Made by a program: the position numbers and the translations under genes. From Colius striatus (taxonomy: Eukaryota > Chordata > Aves > Coliiformes > Coliidae), in NCBI RefSeq assembly GCF_028858725.1, contig NC_084789.1, positions 35,409,548 to 35,473,547 of the forward strand: 64,000 nt of DNA. Direction: 5' to 3'. The notes below the pieces were generated by a model that saw only the letters and a program-made list of their open reading frames with translations, was not told where the DNA came from and did not search any database. Shown here piece by piece: positions 23,003 through 37,300 of the stretch (position 1 is the first letter of the stretch; each line of letters begins with the position of its first letter).

Positions 23003-23517
23003 CTACACTTCCTTAATGGAGGCGTCCTCGATTCTCTCTACGATACCCGCGGCATATAACGAGTCTGTAACCACATTCAGGGGCCCTTTCAGGTTCATCA
23101 TGGCCCATACTACTGCCAACAGTTCCAAGGTTTGTAATGTGTCTTTCTCTTCTGCTTTTATTAGTTGGTGCTTCCACTCCCCTTCCTTTTGCGAGGTTAT
23201 TGCCGCCGTTCTAGACTTTCTTCCAGCATCCGTGTATGCTGTCAACGCATCCGCTATGGGGGCCGGCTCCCATTTGGGTCGTACTAGCCAATTCCATTTT
23301 CCTAGCCATTGTAATGGTGCTTTTTTTATTTTGTCTGTTGCTACTATACTGCCGCCACCTAAGAGCATCTCCTGAAGATCTTCTGTATTGTCTAAATACC
23401 ATTGTAAAGAGTCCTTTTTCATTGGTATCCTTATCGTATGTGGCTCAGCACCAGTTACTTGTAATGCTCTTTCACGACTCTTTTTTATTAGTCCCGCCAA
23501 CATCTCAATTTTTTGAA
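23003..23517 (-). pseudogene. pol: ERV1 inverted copy: RNase H fragment
   Basis: Same sequence as 11813-12327 on the other strand, including the terminal TAG. It carries at least three base differences near its outer end (about 23420-23485). All catalytic acidic motifs of RNase H are still readable. The frame start in the satellite side is accidental. Confidence 0.85.
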
Positions 23518-23770
23518 TTAATTTCATTTATTCATATCATTGATGTAGCTGATAGACTACATGTGGACCTTCTTACTTCTGTAGTTAGGGTCTACGTTCC
23601 TGCTTTCTTGTAGCTCCCATAAGCAGTGGTATAACTTCTACCGACAGTCTGGATTTTTCCAATGGGAGTTAAGCAGTCCAAGTGAGTGGGATTGGAGATA
23701 GCGCCCACAGGAAAGAAGCTTCAAAGGTGACACAGTGCTGGCTGATAGACTGCACGGGGGACCTGAGACT
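23518..23770 (-). repeat. Junction zone: family A satellite passing into family B
   Basis: About 25 bases of AT-rich unique sequence (ATTCATATCATTGATGTAGC) are followed by about one family A unit in - polarity (GTGAGTGGGATTGGAGATAG). A broken junction near 23755-23775 (a repeated partial GGGGACCT...GACTACATGG) follows, after which units are of family B. Confidence 0.75.
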
Positions 23771-26700
23771 ACATGGGGATCTACTTAGTACTGTAGATGG
23801 GGTCTGCCTTCCTGCTTTCTTGTAGCTCCCATACTCAGTGGTATAACTTAACAGACACATGTATTTTTTCAAAGGGAGTTGAGGAGAAAAAGTGTGGTAT
23901 TGAAGATAGCTCCCACACGAAAGCAGCTGGAAACGTGACACCGTGGTGGCTGATAGACTGCATGGGGACCTACTTACTACTATAGCTGGGATCTATCTTC
24001 CTGCTTTTTTGTAGCTCCCATACTCAGTGGTATAACTTAACAGACAAAATGTATTTTTTTCAATGGGAGCTGAGGAGAAAAATTGTGGTATTGAAGACAG
24101 CTCCCACAGGAAAGGAGCTGTAAATGTGACACCGTGCTGGCTGATAGACTGCATGGGGACCTACTTACTACTGTAACTGGGGCCTATCATTCTGCTCTCT
24201 TGTAGCTCCCATACTCAGTGGTATACCTTAAGTGAAAAATGTATTCTTTCAATGGGAGCTGAGGAGAAAAAGGGTGGTATTGAAGATAGCTCCCACAGGA
24301 AAGCAGCTGCAAATATGACACAATGCTGGCTGATAGACTGCATGGGGACCTACTTACTACTGTATCTGGGGTCTGCCTTCCTGCTTTCTTGTAGCTCCCA
24401 TACTCAGCAGTATAACTTAACAGACAAATGTATTTTTTCAATGGGAGCTGAACAGAAAAAGTGTGGTATTGAAGATAGCTCCCACAGGAAAGCAGCTGCA
24501 AATATGACACAATGCTGGCTGATAGACTGCATGGGGACCTACTTACTACAGTAGCTGATATCTATCTTCCTGCTTTCTTGTAGCTCCCATACTCAGTGGT
24601 ATACCTTAAGAGACAAATGTATTTTTTCAATGGGAGCTGAACAGAAAAAGTGTGGTATTGAAGATAGCTCCCACAGGAAAGCAGCTGCAAATGTGACACC
24701 GTGCTGGCTGCTAGACTGCATGGGGACCTATTTAATACTATAGCTGGGATCTATCTTCCTGCTTTCTTGTAGCTCCCATACTCAGTTGTATACCTTAAGA
24801 GAAAAATGTATTTTTTCAATGGGAGCTGAACAGAAAAAGTGTGGTATTGAAGATAGCTCCCACAGGAAAGGATCTGCAAATGTTACACCGTTCTGGCTGA
24901 TAGACTGCATGGGGACCTACTTATTACTGTAGCTGGGATCTACCTTCCTGCTTTCTTGTAGCTCCCATACTCAGTGGTATAACTTAAGAGACAAAATGTA
25001 TTATTTTCAAAGGGAGCTGAGGAGAAAAAGTGTGGTATTGAAGATATCTCCCACAGGAAAGCAGCTGCAAATGTGACACCGTGCTGGCTGATAGACTGCA
25101 TGGGGACCTACTTTCTACTGTAGCTGGGGTCTGCCTTCCTGCTTTCTTGTAGCTCCCATACTTAGTGGTATAACTTAACAGACACATGTATTTTTTAAAT
25201 CGGAGCTGAGGAGAAAAAGCGTGGTATTGAAGATAGCTCCCACAGGAAAGGAGCTGCAAATGTGACACCGTGCTGGCTGATAGACTGCATGGGGACCTAC
25301 TTATTACTGTAGCTGGGATCTATATTCCTGCTTTCTTGTAGCTCCCATACTCAGTGGTATACCTTAACTGACAAATGTATTCTTTCAATGGGAGCTGAAC
25401 AGAAAAAGTGTGTTATTGAAGATATCTCTTACAGGAAAGCAGCTGGAAATGTGACACCGTGGTGGCTGATAGACTGCATGGGGACCTACTTACTACTGTA
25501 GCTGGGGTCTGCCTTCCTGCTTTTTTTACCTCCCATACTCAGCAGTATAACTTAACAGACAAATGTATTTTTTGAATGGGAGCTGAACAGAAAAAGTGTG
25601 GTATTGAAGATAGCTCCCACAGGAAAGCAGCTGCAAATGTGACACCGTGCTGACTGATAGACTGCATGGGGACCTACTTACTACTGTAGCTGGGGTCTGC
25701 CTTCCTGCTTTCTTGTAGCTCCCATACTCAGTTGTATACCTTAAGAGACAAATGTATTTTTTCAATGGGAGCTGAACAGAAAAAGTGTGGTATTGAAGAT
25801 AGCTCCCACAGGAAAGGAGCTGCAAATGTGACACCGTACTGCCTGCTAAACTGCATGGGGACCTACTTAGTACTGTAGCTGGGGTCTGCCTTCCTGCTTT
25901 CTTGCAGCTCCCATATTCAGTGGTATACCTTAACAGACAAATGTATTTTTTCAATGGGAGCTGAAGAGAAAAAGTGTGGTATTGAAGATAGGTCCCACAG
26001 GAAAGCAGCTGCAAATGTGACACCGTGGTTGCTGATAGAGTGCATGGGGACCTACTTACTACTGTAGCTGGGGTCTGCCTTCCTGCTTTCTTTTACCTCC
26101 CATACTCAGCACTATAACTTAACAGACAAATGTATTTTTTCAATGGGAATTGAAGAGAAAAAGTGTGGTATTAAAGATAGCTCCCACAGGAAAGCAGCTG
26201 CAAATGTGACACCGTGCTGGCTGCTAGGCTACATGGGGACCTACTTACTACAGTAGCTGGTATCTATCTCCTGCTTTCTTGTAGCTCCCATACTCAGTGG
26301 TATACCTTAAGAGACAAATGTATTATTTCAATGGGAGCTGAACAGAAAAAGTGTGGTATTGAAGATAGCTCCCACAGGAAAGCAGCTGCAAATGTGACAC
26401 CGTGCTGGCTACTAGACTGCATGGGGATCTACTTACTACTGTAGCTGGGGTCTGCCTTCCTGCTTTCTTGTAGCTCCCATACTCAGTGGTATAACTAAAC
26501 AGACAAATGTATTTTTTGAATGGGAATTGAAGAGAAAAAGTGTGGTATTGAAGATAGCTCCCACAGGAAAGCAGCTGCAAATGTGACACCGTGCTGGCTG
26601 CTAGGCTACATGGGGACCTACTTACTACAGTAGCTGGGATCTATCTTCCTGCTTTCTTGTAGCTCCCATACTCAGTGGTATACCTTAAGAGACAAATGTA

Positions 26701-29700
26701 TTTTTTCAATGGGAGCTTAACAGAAAAAGTGTGGTATTGAAGATAGCTCCCACAGGAAAGGAGCTGCAAATGTGACGCCGTGCTGGCTGATAGACTGCAT
26801 GGGGACCTACTTACTACTGTAGCTGGGGTCTGCCTTCCTGCTTTCTTGTAGCTCCCATACTCAGTGGTATAACTTAACAGACAAAATGTATTTTTTTCAA
26901 TGGGAGCTGAGGAGAAAAAGTATGGTATTGAAGATAGCTCCCACACGAAAGCAGCTGCAAATGTGACACCGTTGTGGCTGCTAGACTGCATGGTAACCTA
27001 TTTAATACTATAGCTGGGATCTATCTTCCTGCTTTCTTGTAGCTCCCATACTCAGTGGTATACCTTAACTTACAAATGTATTCTTTCAATCGGAAGTGAG
27101 GAGAAAAAGTGTGGTATTGAAGATAGCTCCCACAGGAAATGAGCTGCAAATGTGACACAGTGCTGGCTGATAGACTGCATGGGGACCTACTTACTACTGT
27201 AGCTGGGGTCTGCCTTCCTGCTTTCTTGTAGCTCCCATACTCAGTGATATAACTTAACAGAAAAAATTTATTTTTTTATATGGGAGCTGAGGAGAAAAAG
27301 TGTGGTATTGAAGATAGCTCCCACAGGAAAGGAGCTGCAAATGTGACACCGTGCTGGCTGCTAGACTACATGGGGACCTACTTACTACTGTAGCTGGGGT
27401 CTGCCTTCCTGCTTTCTTGTAGCTCCCATACTCAGCAGTATAACTTAACAGACAAATGTATTTTTTCAATGGGAGCTGAACAGAAAAAGTGTGGTATTGA
27501 AGATAGCTCCCACAGGAAAGCAGCTGAAAATGTGACACCGTGCTGGCTGATAGACTGCATGGGGACCTACTTACTACTGTAGCTGGTATCTATCTTCCTG
27601 CTTTCTTGTAGCTCCCATACTCAGTGGTATACCTTAACAGACAAATGTATTTTTTCAATGGGAACTGAAGAGAAAAATGTGGTATTGAAGATAGGTCCCA
27701 CAGGAAAGCAGCTGCAAATGTGACACCGTGGTGGCTGATAGACTGCATGGGGACCTACTTACTACTGTAGCTGGGGTCTGCCTTCCTGCTTTCTTGTAGC
27801 TCCCATACTCAGCAGTATAACTTAACAGACAAATGTATTTTTTCAATGGGAATTGAAGAGAAAAAGTGTGGTATTGAAGATAGCTCCCACAGGAAAGCAG
27901 TTGCAAATGTGACACCGTGCTGGCTGCTAGGCTACATGGGGACCTACTTACTACAGTAGCTGGTATCGATCTTCCTGCTTTCTTGTAGCTCCCATACTCA
28001 GTGGTATACCTTAACAGACAAATGTATTTTTTCAATGGGAGCTGAACAGAAAAAGTGTGGTATTGAAGATAGCTCCCACAGGAAAGCAGCTGCAAATGTG
28101 ACACCGTGCTGACTGATAGACTGCATGGGGACCTACTTACTACTGTAGCTGGGGTCTGCCTTCCTGCTTTCTTGTAGCTCCCATACTCAGTTGTATACCT
28201 TAAGAGACAAATGTATTTTTTCAATGGGAGCTGAACAGAAAAAGTGTGGTATTGAAGATAGCTCCCACAGGAAAGGAGCTGCAAATGTGACACCGTACTG
28301 CCTGCTAAACTGCATGGGGACCTACTTAGTACTGTAGCTGGGGTCTGCCTTCCTGCTTTCTTGTAGCTCCCATATTCAGTGGTATACCTTAACAGACAAA
28401 TGTATTTTTTCAATGGGAGCTGAAGAGAAAAAGTGTGGTATTGAAGATAGGTCCCACAGGAAAGCAGCTGCAAATGTGACACCGTGGTGGCTGATAGACT
28501 GCATGGGGACCTACTTACTACTGTAGCTGGGGTCTGCCTTCCTGCTTTTTTTACCTCCCATACTCAGCAGTATAACTTAACAGACAAATGTATTTTTTCA
28601 ATGGGAACTGAAGAGAAAAAGTATGGTATTGAAGATAGGTCCCACAGGAAAGCAGCTGCAAATGTGACACCGTGGTGGCTGATAGACTGCATGGGGACCT
28701 ACTTACTACTGTAGCTGGGGTCTGCCTTCCTGCTTTCTTTTACCTCCCATACTCAGCACTATAACTTAACAGACAAATGTATTTTTTCAATGGGAATTGA
28801 AGAGAAAAAGTGTGGTATTAAAGATAGCTCCCACAGGAAAGCAGCTGCAAATGTGACACCGTGCTGGCTGCTAGGCTACATGGGGACCTACTTACTACAG
28901 TAGCTGGTATCTATCTTCCTGCTTTCTTGTAGCTCCCATACTCAGTGGTATACCTTAAGAGACAAATGTATTATTTCAATGGGAGCTGAGGAGAAAAAGT
29001 GTGGTATTGAAGATAGCTCCCACAGGAAAGGAGCTGCAAATGTGACACCGTGCTGACTGATAGACTGCATGGGGACCTACTTACTACTGTAGCTGGGGTC
29101 TGCCTTCCTGCTTTCTTGTAGCTCCCATACTCAGTTGTATACCTTAAGAGAGAAATGTATTTTTTCAATGGGAGCTGAACAGAAAAAGTGTGGTATTGAA
29201 GATAGCTCCCACAGGAAAGGAGCTGCAAATGTGACACCGTACTGCCTGCTAAACTGCATGGGGACCTACTTAGTACTGTAGCTGGGGTCTGCCTTCCTGC
29301 TTTCTTGTAGCTCCCATATTCAGTGGTATACCTTAACAGACAAATGTATTTTTTCAATGGGAGCTGAAGAGAAAAAGTGTGGTATTGAAGATAGGTCCCA
29401 CAGGAAAGCAGCTGCAAATGTGACACCGTGGTGGCTGATAGACTGCATGGGGACCTACTTACTACTGTAGCTGGGGTCTGCCTTCCTGCTTTTTTTACCT
29501 CCCATACTCAGCAGTATAACTTAACAGACAAATGTATTTTTTCAATGGGAACTGAAGAGAAAAAGTATGGTATTGAAGATAGGTCCCACAGGAAAGCAGC
29601 TGCAAATGTGACACCGTGGTGGCTGATAGACTGCATGGGGACCTACTTACTACTGTAGCTGGGGTCTGCCTTCCTGCTTTCTTTTACCTCCCATACTCAG

Positions 29701-31330
29701 CACTATAACTTAACAGACAAATGTATTTTTTCAATGGGAATTGAAGAGAAAAAGTGTGGTATTAAAGATAGCTCCCACAGGAAAGCAGCTGCAAATGTGA
29801 CACCGTGCTGGCTGCTAGGCTACATGGGGACCTACTTACTACAGTAGCTGGTATCTATCTTCCTGCTTTCTTGTAGCTCCCATACTCAGTGGTATACCTT
29901 AAGAGACAAATGTATTATTTCAATGGGAGCTGAGGAGAAAAAGTGTGGTATTGAAGATAGCTCCCACAGGAAAGGAGCTGCAAATGTGACACCGTGCTGA
30001 CTGATAGACTGCATGGGGACCTACTTACTACTGTAGCTGGGGTCTGCCTTCCTGCTTTCTTGTAGCTCCCATACTCAGTTGTATACCTTAAGAGAGAAAT
30101 GTATTTTTTCAATGGGAGCTGAACAGAAAAAGTGTGGTATTGAAGATAGCTCCCACAGGAAAGGAGCTGCAAATGTGACACAGTGATGGCTGATAGACTG
30201 CATGGGGACCGACTTACTACTGTAGCTGGGGTCTGCCTTCCTGCTTTCTTGTAGCTCCCATACTCAGTGGTATAACTTAACAGACAAAATGTATTTTTTT
30301 CAATGGGAGCTGAACAGAAAAAGTGTGGTATTGAAGATAGCTCCCACAGGAAAGCAGCTGCAAATGTGACACCGTGCTGGCTGATAGACTGCATGGGGAC
30401 CTACTTACTACTGTAGCTGGGGTCTGCCTTCCTGCTTTCTTTTACCTCCCATACTCAGCAGTATAACTTAACAGACAAATGTATTTTTTCAATGGGAATT
30501 GAAGAGAAAAAGTGTGGTATTGAAGATAGCTCCCACAGGAAAGCAGCTGCAAATGTGACACCGTGCTGGCTGCTAGGTTACATGGGGACCTACTTACTAC
30601 AGTAGCTGGGATCTATCTTCCTGCTTTCTTGTAGCTCCCATACTCAGTGGTATACCTTAAGAGACAAATGTATTTTTTCAATGGGAGCTGAACAGAAAAA
30701 GTGTGGTATTGAAGATAGCTCCCACAGGAAAGCAGCTGCAAATGTGACACCGTGCTGGCTGCTAGACTGCATGGGGACCTATTTAATACTATAGCTGGGA
30801 TCTATCTTCCTGCTTTCTTGTAGCTCCCATACTCAGTTGTATACCTTAAGAGAAAAATGTATTTTTTCAATGGGAGCTGAACAGAAAAAGTGTGGTATTG
30901 AAGATAGCTCCCACAGGAAAGGATCTGCAAATGTTACACCGTTCTGGCTGATAGACTGCATGGGGACCTACTTATTACTGTAGCTGGGATCTACCTTCCT
31001 GCTTTCTTGTAGCTCCCATACTCAGTGGTATAACTTAAGAGACAAAATGTATTATTTTCAAAGGGAGCTGAGGAGAAAAAGTGTGGTATTGAAGATATCT
31101 CCCACAGGAAAGCAGCTGCAAATGTGACACCGTGCTGGCTGATAGACTGCATGGGGACCTACTTTCTACTGTAGATGGGGTCTGCCTTCCTGCTTTCTTG
31201 TAGCTCCCATACTTAGCGGTATAACTTAACAGACAAAATGGATTTTTTTCAATGGGAGCTGAGGAGAAAAAGTGTGGTATTGAAGAGAGCTCCCACAGGA
31301 AATGAGCTGCAAATGTGACACAGTGCTGTT
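23771..31330 (-). repeat. Satellite family B, - polarity, about 40 units
   Basis: Units of 188-190 bp. In place of the family A segment GGATTGGAGATAG they carry GAGGAGAAAAAGTGTGG or GAACAGAAAAAGTGTGG followed by TATTGAAGATAGCTCCCAC. Long-range duplicates are present: a five-unit (944 bp) block at about 28027-28970 is repeated at about 28971-29914, and about 24610-25200 recurs at about 30660-31250 (offset about 6051). On the - strand a 63-codon frame runs through several units (up to 275 codons), because the period is a multiple of three. Confidence 0.93.
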
Positions 31331-34300
31331 CAGCTCCCATTTGTAAGTTAAGGTATACCACTGAGTATGGGAGCTACAAGAAAGCAGGAAGATAGATCCC
31401 AGCTACTGTAGTAAGTAGGTCCCCATGTAGTCTAGCAGCCAGCACGGTGTCACATTTCCAGCTGCTTTCCTGTGGGAGCTATCTTCAATACCACACTTTT
31501 TCTCTTCAGTTCCCATTGAAAAAATACATTTGTCTGTTAAGTTATACTGCTGAGTATGGGAGCTACAGGAAAGCAGGAAGGCAGACCCCAGCTACAGTAG
31601 TAAGTAGGTCCCCATGCAGTCTATCAGTCAGCACGGTGTCACATTTGCAGCTGCTTTCCTGTGGGAGCTATCTTCAATACCACGCTTTTTCTCCTCAGCT
31701 CCGATTGAAAAAATACATGTGTCTGTTAAGTTATACCACTGAGTATTGGAGCTACAAGAAAGCAGGAAGGCAGACCCCAGCTACAGTAGTAAGTAGGTCC
31801 CCATGCAGTCTATCAGCCAGCACGGTGTCACATTTGCAGCTCATTTCCTGTGGGAGCTATCTTCAATACCACACTTTTTCTCCTCAGCTCCGATTGACAA
31901 AATATATGTGTCTGTTAAGTTATACCACTGAGTATGGGAGCTACAAAAAAGCAGAAAGATAGATCTCAGCTACAGTAGTAAGTACGTCCCCATGCAGTCT
32001 ATCAGCCACCACGGTGTCACATTTGCAGCTGCTTTCCTGTGGGAGCTATCTTCAATACCACACTTTTTCTCCTCAGCTCCCATTGAAAAAATACATGTGT
32101 TTATTAAGGTATACCACTGAGTATGGGAGCTACAAGAAAGCAGGAAGGCAGACCACAGCTACAATAGTAAGTAGGTCCCCATGCAGTCTATCAGCCAGCA
32201 CGGTGTCACATATGCAGCTGATTTCCTGTGGGAGCTATCTTCAATACCACACTTTTTCTGTTCAGCTCCCATTGAAAAAATACATTTGTCTCTTAAGGTA
32301 TACAACTGAGTATGGGAGGTAAAAGAAAGCAGGAAGGCAGACCCCAGCTACAGTAGTAAGTAGGTCCCCATGCAGTCTATCAACCAACACGGTGTCACAT
32401 TTGCAGCTGCTTTCCTGTGGGAGCTATCTTCAATACCACACTTTTTCTGTTCAGCTCCCATTGAAAAAATACTTTTGTCTCTTAAGGTATACGACTGAGT
32501 ATGGGAGCTACAAGAAATCAGGAAGATAGATCTCAGCTACTGTAGTAAGTAGGTCCCCATGCAGTCTATCAGCCAGCACGGTGTCACATTTGCAGCTGCT
32601 TTCCTGTGGGAGCTATCTTCAATACCACACTTTTTCTGTTCAGCTCCCATTGAAAAAATACTTTTGTCTCTTAAGGTATACGACTGAGTATGGGAGCTAC
32701 AAGAAAGCAGGAAGATAGATCTCAGCTACTGTAGTAAGTAGGTCCCCATGCAGTCTATCAGCCAGCACGGTGTCACATTTGCAGCTGCTTTCCTGTGGGA
32801 GCTGTCTTCAATACCACAATTTTTCTCCTCAGCTCCCATTGAAAAAATACATTTGTCTCTTAAGGTATACCACTGAGTATGAGAGCTACAAGAAAGCTCG
32901 AAGGCAGACCCCAGCTACAGTAGTACGTCGGTCCCCATGCAGTCTATCAGCCAGCACGGTGTCACATTTGCAGCTGCTTTCCTGTGGGACCTATCTTCAA
33001 TACCACACTTTTTCTCTTCATTTTCCATTGAAAAAATACATTTGTCAGTTAAGGTATACCACTGAGTATGGGAGCTACAAGAAAGCAGGAAGATAGATCC
33101 CAGCTACAGTAGTAAGTAGGTCCCCATGCAGTCTATCAGCCAGCACGGTGTCACATTTGCAGCTGCTTTCCTGTGAGAGCTATCTTGAATACCACACTTT
33201 TTCTCCTCAGCTCCCATTGAAAAAAAAAATATTGTCTGTTAAGTTATACAACTGAGTATGGGAGCTACAAGAAAGCAGGAAGGCAGACCCTAGCTACAGT
33301 AGTAAGTAGGTCCCCATGCTGTCTATCAGTCAGCACGGTGTCACATTTGCAGCTCCTTTCCTGTGGGAGCTATCTTCAATACCACACTTTTTCTGTTCAG
33401 CTCCCATTGAAAAAATACATTTGTCTGTTAAGTTATACCACTGAGTATGGGAGCTACAAGAAAGCAGGAAGATAGATCCCAGCTACAGTAGTAAGTAGGT
33501 CCCTATGCAGTCCATCAGCCAGCACGGTGTCACATTTGCAGCAGCTTTCCTGTGGGAGCTATCTTCAATACCACACTTTTTCTCCTCAGCTCCCATTGAA
33601 AAAAATAAATTTTGTCTGTTAAGTTATATCACTGAGTATGGGAGCTAGAAGAAAGCAGGAAGGCAGACCCCAGCTACAGTAGTAAGTAGGTCCCCATGCA
33701 GTCCATCAGCCAGCACGGTGTCACATTTGCAGCAGCTTTCTAGTGGGAGCTATCTTCAATACCACACTTTTTCTCCTCAGCTCCCATTGAAAGAATACAT
33801 TTGTCAGTTAAGGTATACCACTGAGTATGAGAGCTACAAGAAAGCTCGAAGGCAGACCCCAGCTACAGTAGTAAGTAGGTCCCCATGCATTCTATCAGCA
33901 AGCACGGTGTCACATATGCAGCTGATTTCCTGTGGGAGCTATCTTCAATACCGCACTTTTTCTGTTCAGCTCCCATTGAAAAAATACATTTCTCTCTAAA
34001 GGTATACAACTGAGTATGGGAGCTACAAGAAAGCAGGAAGGCAGACCCCAGCTACTGTAGTAAGTAGGTCCCCATGCAGTCTATCATTCAGCACGGTGTC
34101 ACATTTGCAGCTCCTTTCCTGTGGGAGCTATCTTCAATACCACACTTTTTCTGTTCAGCTCCCATTGAAAAAATACATTTGTCTCTTAAGGTATACGACT
34201 GAGTATGGGAGCTACAAGAAAGCAGGAAGATAGATCCCAGCTACTGTAGTAAGTAGGTCCCCATGCAGTCTATCAGCCAGCACGGTGTCACATTTGCAGC

Positions 34301-37300
34301 TGCTTTCCTGTGGGAGCTGTCTTCAATAGCACAATTTTTCTCTTCATTTCCCATTGAAAAAATACATTTGTCTGTTAAGGTATACCACTGAGTATGGGAG
34401 CTACAAGAAAGCAGGAAGTTAGACCCCAGCTACAGTACTGAGTAGGTCCCCATGCAGTCCATCAGCCAGCACGGTGTCACATTTGCAGCTGCTTTCCTGT
34501 GGGAGCTATCTTCAATACCACACTTTTTCTCCTCAGCTCCCATTGAAAAAAATAAATTTTGTCTGTTAAGTTATATCACTGAGTATGGGAGCTAGAAGAA
34601 AGCAGGAAGGCAGACCCCAGCTACAGTAGTAAGTAGGTCCCCATGTAGTCTATCAGCCAGCACGGTGTCACATTTGCAGCTGATTTCCTGTGGGAGCTAT
34701 CTTCAATACCACACTTTTTCTGTTCAGCTCCCATTGAAAAAATACATTTGTCTCTTAAGGTATACAACTGAGTATGGGAGGTAAAAGAAAGCAGGAAGGC
34801 AGACCCCAGCTACAGTAGTAAGTAGGTCCCCATGCAGTCTATCAACCAACACGGTGTCACATTTGCAGCTGCTTTCCTGTGGGAGCTATCTTCAATACCA
34901 CACTTTTTCTGTTCAGCTCCCATTGAAAAAATACTTTTGTCTCTTAAGGTATATGACTGAGTATGGGAGCTACAAGAAATCAGGAAGATAGATCTCAGCT
35001 ACTGTAGTAAGTAGGTCCCCATGCAGTCTATCAGCCAGCACGGTGTCACATTTGCAGCTGCTTTCCTGTGGGAGCTATCTTCAATACCACACTTTTTCTC
35101 CTCAGCTCCCATTGAAAAAAATAAATTTTGTCTGTTAAGTTATATCACTGAGTATGGGAGCTAGAAGAAAGCAGGAAGGCAGACCCCAGCTACAGTAGTA
35201 AGTAGGTCCCCATGCAGTCTATCAGCCAGCACGGTGTCACATTTGCAGCTGCTTTCTAGTGGGACCTATCTTCAATACCACACTTTTTCTCTTCATTTCC
35301 CATTGAAAAAATACATTTGTCAGTTAAGGTATACCACTGAGTATGGGAGCTACAAGAAAGCAGGAAGATAGATCCCAGCTACAGTAGTAAGTAGGTCCCC
35401 ATGCAGTCTATCAGCCAGCACGGTGTCACATTTGCAGCTGCTTTCCTGTGAGAGCTATCTTGAATACCGCACTTTTTCTGTTCAGCTCCCATTGAAAAAA
35501 TACATTTCTCTCTTAAGGTATACAACTGAGTATGGGAGCTACAAGAAAGCAGGAAGGCAGACCCCAGCTACTGTAGTAAGTAGGTCCCCATGCAGTCTAT
35601 CATTCAGCACGGTGTCACATTTGCAGCTACTTTCCTGTGGGAGCTATCTTCAATACCACAATTTTTCTGTTCAGCTCCCATTGAAAAAATACATTTGTCT
35701 CTTAAGGTATACCACTGAGTATGGGAGCTACAAGAAAGCAGGAAGATAGATCCCAGCTACAGTAGTAAGTAGGTCCCTATGCAGTCCATCAGCCAGCACG
35801 GTGTCACATTTGCAGCAGCTTTCCTGTGGGAGCTATCTTCAATACCACACTTTTTCTCCTCAGCTCCCATTGAAAAAAATAAATTTTGTCTGTTAAGTTA
35901 TATCACTGAGTATGGGAGCTAGAAGAAAGCAGGAAGGCAGACCCCAGCTACAGTAGTAAGTAGGTCCCCATGTAGCCTAGCAGCCAGCACGGTGTCACAT
36001 TTGCAGCTGCTTTCTAGTGGGAGCTATCTTCAATACCACACTTTTTCTCCTCAGCTCCCATTGAAAGAATACATTTGTCAGTTAAGGTATACCACTGAGT
36101 ATGAGAGCTACAAGAAAGCTCGAAGGCAGACCCCAGCTACAGTAGTAAGTAGGTCCCCATGCAGTCTATCAGCCAGCACGGTGTCACATATGCAGCTGAT
36201 TTCCTGTGGGAGCTATCTTCAATACCACACTTTTTCTGTTCAGCTCCCATTGAAAAAATACATTTGTCTCTTAAGGTATACAACTGACTATGGGAGCTAA
36301 AAGAAAGCAGGAAGGCAGACCCCAGCTACAGTAGTAAGTAGGTCCCCATGCAGTCTATCAGCCAGCACGGTGTCACATTTGCAGCTGATTTCCTGTGGGA
36401 GCTATCTTCAATACCGCACTTTTTCTGTTCAGCTCCCATTGAAAAAATACATTTCTCTCTTAAGGTATACAACTGAGTATGGGAGCTACAAGAAAGCAGG
36501 AAGGCAGACCCCAGCTACTGTAGTAAGTAGGTCCCCATGCAGTCTATCATTCAGCACGGTGTCACATTTGCAGCTCCTTTCCTGTGGGAGCTATCTTCAA
36601 TACCACAATTTTTCTGTTCAGTTCCCATTGAAAAAATACATTTGTCTCTTAAGGTATACGACTGAGTATGGGAGCTACAAGAAAGCAGGAAGATATATCC
36701 CAGCTACTGTAGTAAGTAGGTCCCCATGCAGTCTATCAGCCAGCACGGTGTCACATTTGCAGCTGCTTTCCTGTGGGAGCTGTCTTCAATAGCACAATTT
36801 TTCTCCTCAGCTCCCATTGAAAAAATACATTTGTCTCTTAAGGTATACCACTGAGTATGAGAACTACAAGAAAGCTCGAAGGCAGACCCCAGCTACAGTA
36901 GTAAGTCGGTCCCCATGCAGTCTATCAGCCAGCACGGTGTCACATTTGCAGCTGCTTTCCTGTGGGACCTATCTTCAATACCACACTTTTTCTCTTCATT
37001 TCCCATTGAAAAAATACATTTGTCAGTTAAGGTATACCACTGAGTATGGGAGCTTCAAGAAGGCAGGAAGGCAGACCCCAGCTACAGTAGTAAGTAGGTC
37101 CCCATGCAGTCTAGCAGCCAGCACGGTGTCACATTTGCAGCTGCTTTCCTGTGGGAGCTATCTTCAATACCACACTTTTTCTCCTCATCTCCCATTGAAA
37201 AAATACATTTTGTCTGTTAAGTTATACCACTGAGTATGGGAGGTACAAGAAAGCAGGAAGGTAGATCCCAGCTACAGTAGTAAGTAGGTCCCCATGCAGT

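Larger units (their letters stand above)
21581..23517 (-). mobile_element. Inverted copy of the ERV1 3' part (RNase H, integrase, env start)
   Basis: The reverse complement matches 11813-13750, with coordinates summing to 35330 throughout. The same frameshift, the same two internal stops and the same env stop are present, so the copy was made after ERV1 had decayed. It ends inside RNase H at 23517. It therefore lacks the ERVL insertion site and the 5' half. It is flanked on both sides by satellite in - polarity. Confidence 0.93.
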
